Shown here: piece after piece, positions 1-13,502 of the stretch
Layout of the letters: every line of letters starts with the position of its first letter
Position numbering within the stretch: position 1 is the first letter of the stretch
NCBI GenBank assembly: GCA_000727475.1
Contig: KL647291.1
Span: 1,477,148 to 1,541,147 of the forward strand
Length of the DNA stretch: 64,000 nt
Direction: 5' to 3'
Source: Sarcocystis neurona
Taxonomy: Eukaryota > Apicomplexa > Conoidasida > Eucoccidiorida > Sarcocystidae
Notes under the pieces: model-generated
The model's database searches: none
What the model was told of the DNA's origin: nothing
What the model saw: only the letters and a program-made list of their open reading frames with translations
Translations under genes and position numbers: made by a program

Positions 1-810
1 CGCTGCTGGCTGGTTAGGCACCATGTCTGCGCATGTCCGACTTCTTTTTGTTTTCTCCTTCTAAATCTCTCTTTCTCTCAACCGTGATGTTTCTCTATCT
101 CTTCGTCTTTCGATCGCTCTGTCTCTCCCTCTCTCTCTGCGTCTCCCACTGTGTACATTCTAACAGAATTGTGTTTATAGTAAACGGATTACTTGTTGGC
201 GGATCAGGTTTGGCTCTTTCTTTGGGCACTGCGGGCAGTAAGCTACTAAGCAGGAGCCGCTGAACTCCCACCCACTGGCTGCTGCAGCTCTCGCACTTTT
301 GCGTCTGCAAGTCCGTTTACAAATGCCAGTGGAAATGTACGTGCACGTTTGTGGGAGAGGTAGACAGCGCTCACTACTCGGACGGAGCGTCACTAATGTA
401 TAGATCTGTTTGTATATGTCTATGTCTCTCTGTCTCATGCAGCTGCCCTATTGTCGTCTTGCAGCCCTACAGTCTCTCTGCGTCTTTTGGTATACCCTGC
501 GCGTCCGTCAGACATGATGCCGCCATTCGGGTCGTTGCGCGGTGTCGCTCTCGCTGAGGTGTGAAGGCGTCGGCGTGCTTCACACCGCTGCTGCTGCTCT
601 GCGTTGTGGTCGATAGGTGCACAAGTAGTCGCGTATTCTTGCCCACACACTTCACTGTGCCCATCCGTTTGTCTTCGTGTTCGTCGCTGTGACCGTAGGT
701 GTGCGCCCGTGTCGACGTACATCTCGTGAAAAGTCGCGGAACTACTTCTTCCCGGTGTCACCGTGACTTGTACAGGTATATGTAACATGTGTACGCAGAG
801 ATAGACACAC

Positions 811-3800
811 ATGCCCGTGTCACAGATTTCTGCGCACCCGTGGTTTGTGCGTTTGTCCCCGCGGATCCATACACAAGTGTCTGCAGTCAGTTTGTTGCAG
901 TCCTGTTGCACACGTAGGAAGAACGGTGTGCCTCTTTTAGTGAACCGGCCTGCTGCTGAGTGTGGGTGTCTGCGCGCAGGTCGCATAGAGCTGGGAAGCC
1001 ACTGCATGTCCGGACAGCGGTCGTACAACGAGGACCGGGTGTGTGTGCTGCCGGTTCTCGACACCCAGGACGGTTCACGCAAGCGGCCAAATTCGAAGGT
1101 AATATACAGTCATTTGCTTCGTTTTCCTTCGTTTCTTCCGGGTTCTAGAAGTCGTCCGTGCCGCTCGTCTACTGTCACAGACGCGGGGTGTACGTACACC
1201 CAAGGGTGTCCGCCTGCGTGAGACGTGGCAGAAGAATCCCTGGGAAGAGTGGAATAGGAAAAAAACACGCGCGCTTGTCTCTTTTTGTTCGCGACCTTTC
1301 TGGCAGGAAGCATGCGTTGCACAGTTCTCTGTCCGTCGTGAAAGCTGTTTTTTCTCCTATTTAACACACGTCCTTCGCATTCAACAGTGTTGTCGGTGTG
1401 TACGCAGAATGTGTGTTAAAGGCATTGCACCTCCGATAGTGACAGACGTGCGTGCGGGAAGTGTGGGGCCTACTTCCGGCGCAGGGGTCGGAAAAAACGC
1501 TGTCGTGATGAGAGCAGGGGGAACATGTGAAGGGTGTCCTAGAAGTCCAGGCGGACACTCTCGTCTGTCCCCTACAGCGTTTGGGAGAATCCTTGGCTCC
1601 CAAAGATCGAGGAGAGAGGCGCCAGTTGCTAAGTGACCGCAGCGGATACGAGAGAAAGAAAGGATGGCCACGACCTAGGCAGGGCGTGGCGCTTCACAGT
1701 TGTATTCCTCCATATGTTGCACGTGTGTGTGCCTGTGTGTACGCACATATGCGCGCAGGCGGCTGTCTCTGTGTGTGTCTTCTCTGTCCCGTTTCTGGCA
1801 GCTCTGTGTCTCTCACTCTTCTGCGTCTCTTCCTCTCTTTCTTTGTGCGTGGGTGCCCGTCTCTGCCTCCTCTGCCTCTTCCTGTCTTGTGCTCTTTCTC
1901 GTAGCTGTCCCGTGTGTGTCTCCGTCTCTCGTCGTGTGCGTGTGTGGGTGGGTGTATCGCCCGATACGGACGCAGAGGAGCGTTCTTTTCTTGTGGACAA
2001 AAAAGACGCCACAGAGGCAGCTGGCGTTTCTCCTCGTTCTTTTCCGCAGGCAATGTTCTGCGCGGTTTACGACGGCCACAACGGAGAGGACGCGGTGAAT
2101 TACGTCCTAGAGCACCTACATCGGAACATCGCCAAGTCCAAGGCTTTCCACGGTGAGGAAGGAGACTCGTGACGGGCAGTGTCACTCTCGTGTTCAAGGT
2201 TCTTCCTGTCGTCGCGCGCTCCGGCTGACCTGCTTTCTGCTTTGTCTTACAAAAACCGGCGTGTACGCACTTTTTTTTTTTCGCGTCCGTCCCCGTCACC
2301 GCACAGAGTTCGTCCCCCCTCTCTTCGTACAGAGCCACGTGCGTTGCAAACTCGCCGCACGGTCCGACCATTCCGTCTCTCTCCTTTTTCCTCTTTCTGT
2401 CTGTCTACATGCAGTGTCACTCATCAGCACCCCTACCTGCGTATATGCACACACACATACGTATCTTCCGTATATATGCACATGTGTGGACTGACGTGTG
2501 CTTCAGTGTGTGATTGACGCACGTGTATCTGTCTTCGTGTGTAAAAGTATTACACATGGACACATCTACATAGACACGTCTACATAGACACGTAAAATAC
2601 ACGTACGCGCGAAAGGACAGCGTGTGCTGATCTCCTGTGCACCTCGTACCTCTGTGTAGGGATAGGGGCTTGATGTCGCATCGTCCATATGTATACATAC
2701 GCATGTGTACGGGTGCATACATATAAACCAACATACATAGCAGCGTCGAATACCCAAAGCCGTCTTCATATGCATGTGTGAAAATTTACACTAGACACAT
2801 ACGTGTGGATGTACAAGGACTCTATATATACCGGAACATACCGTAGGTACCGGTGTGTTCTCATACGGACACATTGATACGTATATAGACACATACGTAC
2901 ATACATGCATACACACATATATAGATGTGAAACGTAGGTACGTTACCCAGTGTTCTACACATACATAAATACACATATATATATATATATATGTATATAT
3001 AGATGTACACGTATATCCATACGTATACATATGCGTATGTATATATATATATATGTAACTTGGGTACGTTATCCAGTGTTCTCGTACCGATACCTAAATA
3101 CATCTCTCTGTTACAGGGAGAGATGTATACACACAGATTTGTGCTAGCGGCCGTGTTGTTTGTTTGCAGGGGACATGTTAAAGGCGATACGCGCAGGCTT
3201 CATGGCAACTGACACTGCACTACGAGCGATGGTCTGCGAGCGGATTCGCAATGTTGGCTACGACGACGACGACGTGGTGGGGATAGAGACATGCTTGTTT
3301 TCTTCTTCTCTCTTTCTTTCGTCTTCTTGCTTCTCTCTGCGCGCCGTACTCCCCTTTCGGCTCGCTCATGACCGGTGTGGGGGGGTGGACACACACCTGT
3401 TTTTTTCCCTTCTTCTTTCTTTCGTCCTCGTGCTTTGCTTTGCGCGCCATAATCCCTTTTCGTCTTTCTCTTGACGGATGCTGTCTCTGTGTGTGATGAA
3501 GCGCGGGTCTTTTGCGTCATGCCGTCGTCGTCGTCCCGGTACCTAACATCATTTCTTCAACTTGACTTCCTTTTCCAGAGGCGGGCCTGCCGACGGAGCC
3601 TTGTCGCTCTCTGTGGCTTCGTTTCTTCGTTTTTTTTCTCTTTTTGTTCCCTGCTGTGATGGGTGGACCTCGGTGGGGACGAGGCCCTTGCGCGCTGTCG
3701 TTCCATCCTCTTTTGCGGATGTCTCCAAGTGTGTGCGTGCTGCTCACTTTGGCTCGGTGTTCCTTGCAGGCCATTTCTTCTTCGACTGTCTGTCCTTCTC

Positions 3801-6800
3801 CTGCACATATCCCTCTTTGCCCGTGCTTCTGCGCGACACATGGCAACATTGCTCCTTCTCATTCTATTTGTATCCGTGCCTTGTTTTTGTCGCCCGTCCT
3901 CTCTTTCTTTTGGAGTTCTGCTTCCCTCTTCTCACCTGTCTGTCATTCCTGCTCATCGCTTTTGTGCGGTGGTATGGCGTACCAGCTGCGTTTGTTTCAT
4001 GTTTCCACCACTCTGCTTATTTTGCATCGGCAAGCGGAAGGGGCAGCCCTTCCGCTTTCTTTCCCTCCTCTCTCTGTCTCTCTTGCTGCGTCCTTCCCCT
4101 GCTCTTCCGTCCTTCGTTACCTGTAGTTGCCTACGTGTGTAAGTCTCGCTTCAACTGGCAGACCGTCGACCGTTTCCAGCCGCACTGTGGAAGGGAAATC
4201 CGCTGGCTTGTCCCTTCTCGGTCCTGCGCGTTCAGAGAGAGGGAGCAACTGCTTAGGAAGACTTGCCGGCCGCTGCGGGAAGAATCACGTCTGTACGCAC
4301 GGGTGTCTCCGTTCGTTCTGTTGGTGGGGATGCCTTTCTGTTTATCTCGTGCCGCCTGTCAGTGTGATAATGTGTTCATTCCGTGCGCCGCTTTGTGTAC
4401 ATGTACATAGAAGTGTATACACATATGCGGAAATTGTTTGTATGTAAGTACACCTGTATATCTGTACGTTTGTGTATATGTAAATATATCCATTTAAATG
4501 GGTGTGTATATATATATATATACGTATGCACCTGTACGTATATATATATATATATATGTGAGAACGTGGCTACGTACGTTGTGTCTCCGCGTGTACATAT
4601 GAAGACGTCTGCCTCGCAAGTCGGCGGTCCTGTCTATGCGCACAAGTCGCGGGATTTTATACATCTGTATCTATACGTTAAGTGCATACGCATACGTGCA
4701 TACACAGGTACATATCAATCTGTGCATACATGCATGCATTCGTCTCAAATGCATACATATTCATGGAGTGTACACACATTATACATCTATATATATATAT
4801 GTACTTGTACATCTGTATGTTAAATGCATATACATACATATGTGTGTGTCTACATGTGTACATATATACATATATATGTATGTATATGTATCTATCTATT
4901 TTAAATAATTGTACATGTATATGAATATATATGTATGTATCTATTTTAAATAATGATACATATATATCAGTGTGTATGTGTATATATATATATATATGTA
5001 TACATTTATGTCTCTGTATCAAACGCTTATACACGCCTGTGAGTGTATATATATGTATATGTACGCCTACATCAATACCCTGAATGTACATACGTACGTC
5101 CGAGAGTATGATGGTGTAGAGGTATATACATATATATATGTATATGTGTGTGTTCGTTTGTATCTTGACATTGAATCTGTATACATACTTATGGGCATAC
5201 GCATATATAGGTATATGTGTACATCCGTATTTCTATATATAATACATATGCGTATGTGTGTGTGTGTGTGTGTGTCCATATATATATATACACACGTATT
5301 TTTATATGTGTACGTCGATATCTCTATATCAAATGCACGTACACACGTGTACATGTATATATATGCATGTCTATCTATGGACGTCCACATGCGTCCATGT
5401 GCGTACAGTTACGTGTGTATCTGTGGAGGACTGTCTGCAACGTATCGCGTACTTGCCTTCTGCTGTCCGAGACCGAGTACTCTTTCGCAGTAACGCCGTG
5501 GTCTACGTCACACCTGTATGTGTGTGTGTATGTGTCGCTGTTTCGAGAGTTTCGCGCGGCTCAGTACAAATGAGTACATGTGCCGATGTAGAAATATATA
5601 TATATACATACTGCAGTATTGTGCGTCTGTACAGGCGTATGTATATATGTGTGTATGTGCACGTTGGTGTTCCGCAGTTGTACAAGTCTCGGTATATCCA
5701 TGTATACACGCAGACTGGTGCGGACGTTACACACATGTAGGTACATACCTTTGTGTTATGCGTATGTACCAATGCCTATGCATCTTTGTATGTACGTATA
5801 TGTGTACGGGTGGGAAGGCGCTCTTTGTGTCTGCGTGTGTAACGCAGAGCCCCTTTTCAAGCGGATCGACCGCCTGCACTGCATTGCTGCGGGGGACGCA
5901 GCTGTACGTCGGCAATTTGGGAGACAGGTAGGTTGAAAGTCTTCGTCGACTACCGCTGCTGCAGCGGGAGCGGCATTGGTATGTCGGAAACTACGGCTGG
6001 AAAGTTCATTTATTCTATTCCACAGCTGCGACTGTGTGGGACCGTCTGCTCTCGTCGTCTGGTTGAAGGCGTATTCGGTCGTGCAGCTGCTGCCGCTGGA
6101 GAAGGAAACAGTGTATGCGAGCTTCTCTGAGTTGGGGGATGTTCCTGATTAGCGCAGCAAACTTATTTTTCTTTTTTTTTTGTGCCTGCGTGTGTATATA
6201 TCTCTGCACTTTCCATCCACAGATATCCGCCTCCGTGTGTCTGTGTATACAGAGGTAGACACGTCTACGTACACTGCCGGTGTGGATCTCCACAGACGGT
6301 GTTGCGGTTCAGGTGACTGTTGGACGGGGGCAGCGCCGCACCCACAGCATGCATGTAGGTTTGTTTATGTGTGAAAAAGAGAGTTCAGTTTGTGGAGAGA
6401 CGAATGATCGTTGTGCCAGGGGCCTCAGTGACAGGGCCACACCGTCCGCGATGCTGCAGCACTACTGAAGAGAGTGAAGACCATGCACTCGAGTTGCTGT
6501 CTACAGGGTGTGAAAGTGCTGCAGCTGTTGTTTCAATCATGAATAATATTTATTGTGAGTAAGTCTCCGGTATTTGTTGGACCCCTCGACGAAGAGACAC
6601 GCCTGTCCTGAGGAGGACAGATGTGGTACAAGTACGTAGTGTGCCTATTAAATAAACCAGACTGCTTATCTATCTACGTGTATATCTGCTGATTTGTGTG
6701 TACTGTGTGGGCGCACGGGCGCACTATTCAGATGAATTTTTCAATCCGCGTGGAAAGTGTGGATAGACGCACACGTCTGCGTGCGTGTGTATCGACATAC

Positions 6801-9657
6801 AGGCATCACCGATGTTGGCGTACGCACAAGAGGTACATCTGAGTGGCGTCGTAGTAGACACGCTTGTGTGGATATGCGTATATACTCGTAGTTACTGGGG
6901 CGTAACTCTCTGTATATGCGTTACCGTGTCTCCTTGAGGCATGTGTAGTGTCACGTGTGACTGCGAGCAGAACACTCACCTGTAATAACAAATGTGAAGG
7001 AAGAGCAAAGACTAGCACACACACACACATACACACACACAACAGAGGGAACTTCGAGCGGATGGAAGCCGAGGCATCTGTGAAGTAGACGCAGATGCAG
7101 CGTTGTACATTTGTGTACGTAAGGGTGGGCGTTGGGAAGATTTTCCTGCTTTTTGTCGACAATGGTGGTTATTCTGGTTTTCCTGCTCGCGGTTAAGAGT
7201 ACCTTTCCAGCTTGCCGAAGATCATACTCAGCGAACAGGAACACTACGCTTGAGTGGGGGAGACTCCGCTCCGATAACGAGGACGGAAGACAGGCCAAGA
7301 CAAAAAGAAGTGGAAGGTGTTCTAATATATGTATATATATGTATATATGTGTATCTAACTGTATACGTACACTTGAGTTTTTCACGTGTGTGCGGAAGTA
7401 GGTTGTGTGTACGCACAGCAGACGTTAGACAGTTCGTTTCGCGAGGGTTACGGTCTTTGCTTCTTTCTCAACCTTCTCTCGTGAACTGCAGCCGATGCGT
7501 CTTATCGAGAGCGGCGAGGTCGCATCTAATTACGGTGGATCACTCGTGCAGAACAAATGCAGAAGAACAACGAAGAGTGAAACAAGATGGAGGCCACTTC
7601 GATACCGACGGATATTTAAGTGGTGCGCTGGGGGTCTCCAGAGCCTTTGGGGCCTTTGACAAAAAAGGAGGACAGAAACTGTCGGGCCTTTCTGGCGAAC
7701 CAGAAATTCATCGAGAAACTCTTAGAAGAGGTAGGTGAAATGAGCTGGGATGTAGAAGTGAATGCTGGTACCCATGTGTACTGGTTCGGGTATAGACATG
7801 GACACTGTACGGGTGCGGCTGTAGCGAGGGGTTGAGAAACGGGAAACGAAGAGGAGAGACACAGAGGGAAGGACAGAGCATCGGGGGGAAGGAAGAGAAG
7901 GAGAGTGTAAGGGAGGTGAACACATAGAGATACAGAAAAAAAGTGGAACAAAGAGAGAATGCGACCAACAGACGGGTAGATAAAGCGTCGGTCTTGCTTC
8001 GCAGTGCTACTCTGTGCGTTTAACCCACTAATACTTATATCGAGGGCGTCGTACCGTGGGCATGTAAAGGTCCAGCATAGGGACAAGGAGAAAATTATGA
8101 AGAGAAAGAATGAAATAGAGGAATAATAGAGGAGACGAGCGTCAAACAACTTTTTCTGCTTCCAGCAAATTCGTGTCTTCCATCTCCAAAAGTAATGGGT
8201 GCTGAAGGCACCAAGATAACGTGGGGGAGGAACGAAGAGAGATTATAGATTAGAAAAAAGGACGAGCGAAAAAGGGTAACTGCGCGGGTACACGAAGAGA
8301 ACGCTACCAGCACGAGGCGTGCAACAGGAAGACGGAAGCAGCAGAGAACGAGTGCAAGAGAAAAGCGAATGCAGGAGGAGAAAGGGGCGCCAGAAAGGAG
8401 CAGGACGAGGACAACGAGAAGTGGAAGGAAGCATTTTCCTCACAGGGTTTTCTTTTTCATTCCCTTCATTCTCTCTCTTCATCCCTCCACGGCCACGTGT
8501 GCGCACAGGCACCGTGCATTTTACATGTTCCTTTGGTATTTTTGTTTCGTCTTTCTCTGTCTCTCCCATTTCTCTCTTCTGGTTCCCTGGAAGCTGTAGG
8601 CTCCCCCCTCGTTGCAAGTGAATCGACAGTGAGACATTTTCCCCCTGTTGTGGATTATGCAAAAGAACGGTTGCGGCCCCTTCTAAGTGATGACATTGTT
8701 GCGCTAGCGTGTGTCTGAAAGGTCTTGCGTATCTGCGTATACGTAAAAGTATATCCTACGTACCAGTATTTATAGGAGAGGTGAAAATGGAGCAGACGGA
8801 GGAGAACTGCCGAAGCAGAAGCATGCAGTAACTAGTAAACAATGCAGCTTGAAGCGTGTGTGTCTGTGGTGCTTGCTGCGGTGACTGTGTGTTTACCGTC
8901 GAGAGTGTGCGACCGTGTGAACTAGTTAATGTGTCTTTCGTGTGATACGAAAGAAGGCAGCGATTTGGGTGCCTGGCAGTAGCACTCGTATGGGTTGTGC
9001 TCCTCTTGGGGCCTGTCCTCCTCTGCAGGTATCCGGCAATCCTACCGGTGTTGTACTTCGTTGTACTTCTGCTTCCACGTTCTCCTTTAGCGTGGAGCTT
9101 CCGTTGGACACAGACGGCGCCTCTTGTTTGTGTTTAATTCTTTGGGGTCGCTCTACTCTCGTACAGTGTCTGCGGTCTTTGTCGCTATGATTTCTGCATT
9201 CCCCCCTTGTACGTGCGCTATTCGGCCTCACTGTCTCTTTTTTACCGCCTCTGTTCTACAAAGCGCTCTTGCTGCCCGTCCATTCTCTTTTTTTGTCGTG
9301 GCTTCAGAGGATGAATTCATGATCATTGCGTGCGATGGGGTCTTCGACGTGGTGAGCTGTCAAGAAGCTGTGACGTGCGTGCGCACGCATTTGCGGGAAG
9401 GGAAATCAGCAGACGACGCCGCGATGGGGCTGTGCCAGCTAGCGTTTCAGCGCCACTCACTGGATAACCTCTCCGCGGTTGTGGCTGTATTTCAAAGCCC
9501 GGAGCCGTTACAGAAGGAAAGGCTGGAGAAGAAAGAAAAACGTCCCACACAACACTCCAGAGTACCAGGAGAAACTGAATCAAGCGCAGCCGGTGGTGAA
9601 GGGTGTCGTCCGCGCAGGAAGGTGATAAACTTTTCTGCGTTGAAAGGGTTGCTGTGA
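811..9657 (+). CDS. PP2C-type (PPM) serine/threonine protein phosphatase, six exons
   Basis: Metal-dependent PPM phosphatase that removes phosphate from Ser/Thr. Exons: 811-1098, 2050-2152, 3170-3273, 5848-5927, 7492-7730, 9308-9657. All five junctions keep phase and give about 387 aa. Visible motifs: SYNEDR near residue 73, VYDGHNG near 104, SGSTA near 171, GDSR at 190-193 (split by an intron), ACDGVFD near 281 and HSLDN near 324. These supply the family's metal ligands in the right order. Exon 3 may instead end at 3276. The start is uncertain: the ATG at 811 opens the frame that runs into the conserved domain, but a spliced upstream exon joining at 980 (AG acceptor) is equally possible. One oddity is FGAF where the family usually has an RA(L/F)GD aspartate. 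The C-terminal 50 residues are basic/acidic, without a recognised domain. No targeting signal is clear. Confidence 0.92.
2820..3110 (+). repeat. Degenerate ~120-bp repeat and TA microsatellite in PP2C intron 2
   Basis: The segment near 2934 (GGTACGTTACCCAGTGTTCT) recurs near 3061 as GGTACGTTATCCAGTGTTCT. Each copy is followed by a related 'ACATAAATAC/ACCTAAATAC' stretch. Runs of TATATA separate them. It lies wholly inside the intron between exons 2 and 3. Confidence 0.7.
4380..5420 (+). repeat. TA/TG-rich microsatellite field in PP2C intron 3
   Basis: About 1 kb of alternating purine-pyrimidine sequence: many TATATATA runs, TGTGTG at 5255-5275, and GTACATAT-type words. A 'TATCTATTTTAAATAAT' unit occurs twice (about 4890 and 4936). 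Reading frames across it code only for Tyr/Ile/Thr/Val low-complexity peptides, so they are not genes. It explains most of the 2.57-kb intron. Confidence 0.85.
7800..8620 (+). other. Purine-rich then pyrimidine-rich block in PP2C intron 5
   Basis: From about 7830 to 8435 the + strand is strongly purine-rich (GAAGAGG-type words). At about 8436-8620 it flips to pyrimidine-rich (TTTCTTTT, CTCTCTCTTC). The block lies inside the intron between exons 7492-7730 and 9308-9657. Open frames here reflect composition only. Confidence 0.7.
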
Positions 9658-12600
9658 TGAGGCATACCAGGTGGAGATGTGTGTAACCCTGTCTGCGACC
9701 CTGTGTCGCTGAGAAAGAAAAGTACTGCTCTTTCTGCGTGACGCGGGTATTGTGGAGGGCGTTTGTTACAATACACTCCTTCACTTTTGGATATGCATAA
9801 CAAGCGCGCATGTGTTGATGCGCACATGTGAAGCTTTGTAGATGAGCTCGGCTGCGCGTTCCGGTAGTGGTAATTTCGTGTTCACGGATTTTCGTGTATG
9901 TGCGAATCCGAGGATGGCCGATACAGCAGCGGCAGTGACACAGAAACAGGATTTCCGGCTTCGGTATTAAAGGCGTATAAGAAGCGGAGGAATTCTTGCA
10001 GATCGTGTTTATACGTAGCATACACACCATACGACCATGCGTGCACGTAATACCTGTGTGTGCATCGACGTATGTACCTTTGCGTCCCTACAATGGCGGT
10101 AGTGTACAATTTTGCAAGCAGTGTATGCCATTTCGTGCGAGGACAGGGCAGAATTAGTCTGGTGTTCAAGCCGTGATGGGAGCCGCCAGGCTGCAAGTGT
10201 ATACCTGTGTGTATGTTTGTCTGCTGGTTGGAAGTTTGCGTAGGTACATAGAGGGGGACAGGTTAGTTTAACCGCATTCGATACGTTGGCGCGACTTTGA
10301 TAGTCGGTGAAGTTTATGTTGTTGTGAAGCAAGCAGTTGGGGTGTAACACCTGGGAGCAAGCGGCTGTCATTGACATTTTGCTTTCGTTGTAGCGAAAAT
10401 TCTATTATGAACTGGGTAGTGGGGTATCTTGATGCGACCGCGTGCTAACGTGCGTTCACATGTGGGCAATGTGGCATTCTGATATTGCCGTTTACCTGTC
10501 TGAAGGTTGACGCAAATATATACGTAGGCACGAAGATTCCATCTGCGTCACGCCGAACTGTCCTTTATCATAGAATTTTGGATTACTCGTGGAAACGTCA
10601 TTTCTGTGTCATTTCCATCCGAGTGCAACCAAACCGGTTAAGAGTGAACAATATGCGGTGGGACAGAATTCAGCCAGCTGCTCTCGTAATTCTACTGTAC
10701 AAAGCAACGGAACACACCATACGATGGAACGACTCAAGGTGCTGCTCCCATAAATTTCTCCGGGAAGAAGAGAGAAGCACTAAGAACTTGAGCGAACCGC
10801 AATACCAGAACGTATCAGTGTAACAAGCCTTGTGAGGCACATTGGAGACATTACTCAGCTGTGCGTGGTCACGGCCTTTTACACAAAGCTTTGTCGAGGC
10901 TGTGGCCTTCTCCGTCGGAGGAGCATACAACGAGTTCTTTGCAGAGCTGCTGTCACAGCAGAACCCTCTGGAAGCAGCACCACGTCGATTGTCCACCTTG
11001 TGCTGCGAAAGCGGTACCAAACGTCTTGACCCGTGACATTATATGGGTAAAGAAGAGGGCCAGGATCCGTCGGGTGTATGCGTATGGTTCTGCATTTCTA
11101 CGTGGTTGCTTTGAAACGCCGGACACATTCGCTTTGTGCGCGGCCTTGTGAACAGCTTCTTCCGGAGCACTTACCTCCTGGTCAACAGCGAAAAAGGGCA
11201 AAAACGACGGTTGAAAAGGCTCCCGCGTGTGGTCTAGCGCGCCGTTGGTGCCTACAGGCATACGTGGGATGTCTTGTCTCCCGGAAGTGTGCGGTACAAT
11301 TAAAGTATACGCTCACTTAGGGAGGTGCGGACTTACCCAGGGTAGAGTCCAGTGCCAGACCTGACAGCACCATTTCTCCACCGATGACAGAGAATTCTCT
11401 TCTGCGGTTCTGATAAAGTATGCTGCGGTTATCGCACTCGACACCGTATATCCGTTCAAATAATATCTGGAAGAGAGCTTTCTTTTGGCGAAGTAGCTTC
11501 CGGCTAAATTTTCCGCTTGTAAGCGCAGGTGGTTGACTGTCGTGCCCGTTCCTCACGTTTTTCGGGCGCGCTTCCATACGTCCAAACATCTGTTTTAGAT
11601 TGTAGTAATAACGCCGTGTCTGCGCAACAGAAGTACATACGTACTGAAGGTACGTCCGAGGGTTTTCAAAGCAGTGACTGCCCTGGTATTACCAGCTGAA
11701 CTCAGAAATAGAAGCCGCGCAAGCGCAGCGGGCTGCTGCCCTGACAACCAGGGCTGCTTTGATTCAGTCGAAGTACTTGGTTCAAATGCCATTCAAGGAG
11801 ACTGTCGTTTTGTGCGGACGCAGTTTGGCGAACTGAGTAACTGCATTATTTTTCAAGTCTTTTAAGCAAGAGTTTTTCCGTCAGACGCACTTTTCATGGA
11901 AGTGTGCACTTGTGTTGCTTCCGCATCTGTGCTTACACGTCCTCTGCTACGGCCAGAAAATTGACTGCTTACTTCGAATCAGCAGACTCCTGTCAGGCTT
12001 CTGCAGAAACAACAACCGTACGAGAAATTTCAGGAAATGGCCACAAACATTGGCTACAGTGCACTTTTCCTCTCTTCCTTGCGTCACTCGACGGGCTCGC
12101 CTCCGTTCCCAGAGGCCGTGCTCCATGACGGAACCGCCACAAAAGGGGAAGGGCGTTATACTGGATTCCTCAAGCCTATGCGAAAAACTGCAGCAACACT
12201 TGTTCAGCGGGAAAACCTCCTTACCTTTGGACGCTACGCTCCTGCTCTATGAGAGTACAGGCTTTGATCTGCGGACGGACACCTGAAACATCTCGGTGAA
12301 AAAAATCGCCGTGTATGTCGAAACGTATCTTTCTCTCTCAGCCGCAATAAAGAATTGTTTGTAAAGAAACGTGGTTCTTCACAGCACACAACTTGCTTAA
12401 CATCGTAATGCCCGCAGGGGAGGTCGACTTTTCTCTAGAACAGCTGTACCCCGTTTGCCGTTGGCGTGCTCTGGAAAAACTGTGCTTAATTAGTCATGCG
12501 TACGAAAAAACCGGTGCTGACTACATGTACTGTCATGTCGTTTGTACCCATATGGATTTGACAATGCAGTGCCAACTGCCCATAACCATGCATGTGATGG

Positions 12601-13502
12601 CCTGTGAACGACAGCAAAGAGAATGAGTTTCTGAGCACCTGTTTCACCCGGGATGTAAATGCAGTGTAGCTGATCTGCATACTTTTTTTTTTAGTCTCAA
12701 AAACGGCGAGGCTGCAGAACGAATCGGGGCAGCGAAATTTTTTTCTTGCGGTGAAAACTTGGCTACACGCTGATGGCGCCCTTCTCTGGAGTGGCAGAGA
12801 ATCTGAATTGTGTCTGACCTGCGGATGCCCTGCGCTTTCGTGCGTACGTTTTTAAAGTCGGTTTCTCCCTATGAGCGTAAATGTGTTCGCAAGCTTCTTT
12901 CGTGAACATTGATACACTTACATACATATATATATATACATATATTTATTCGACACTGAATTTTACGCATTCAAACTCACACATGAAGTCCCCTAATGTA
13001 CAATATCTCATACAGTTATTCGTGTGTAATCAATAACTTTAAATACCACCCGCAGTGTACAAACAGACCTGCACGTGTCAACCCAAGATTTGCTTGGTGC
13101 GCGCTGTTTGAAAGATTTCCTTCACACGACACGCAAAATACACCAGTTCAACAGGTTATCTCAACTTACGATAGGAGTGACAGTCAGTATGCGAGCAGGC
13201 AGCTGGGTGAATGACACTCATCCTGCGGCTGCGTTTAAGGGCGCGCAGAGTGTTTTTTGTTAACGTTCGTCGGTCCTTAACTCGGTAAACTGGGAAGATT
13301 TATGTGTCGTTTGCATCAAGGTATTTTCGCGTTGGGTCTTTCAGGTGACCCTCAGTGGTATGGACATATGTTCACATCTATGTCTCTAGGTGTTTTATTT
13401 ATATGTATGTGGAATCCTGTACACGCACCTATCAGTACATGTGTCCCCGTCACCCCCGTTGACTCGGCAGAGGGATTCAGCTAATTTGGTTACCACAGCA
13501 AA
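9658..13502. other. Intergenic stretch, no gene seen
   Basis: Between the PP2C stop and the start of the coiled-coil RING gene. Open frames are short, occur equally on both strands and have no recognisable motif or splice-linked partner. A short TA microsatellite lies at 12925-12955. It presumably contains the 3' UTR of the phosphatase gene and the promoter of the next gene; no specific element is identifiable. Confidence 0.6.

Noticed and set aside
435..1082. 215-codon minus-strand frame opposite PP2C exon 1
   Set aside because: Antisense shadow of the + strand exon and its upstream sequence; Arg/Thr/Cys-rich with no motif.
1633..2172. 179-codon frame running into PP2C exon 2
   Set aside because: Only 2050-2152 is coding. 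The upstream part is a CT/GT-rich intron end, and joining 1098 to 2050 gives the correct PP2C sequence.
3562..4410. 282-codon + strand open frame in PP2C intron 3
   Set aside because: The region is pyrimidine-rich, which removes stop codons. The peptide is Phe/Leu/Ser/Cys low complexity, and the flanking PP2C exons join in phase across it.
4383..5493. Several 100-170-codon Tyr/Ile-rich frames on both strands
   Set aside because: Produced by TATA/TGTA microsatellites; low-complexity peptides inside an intron.
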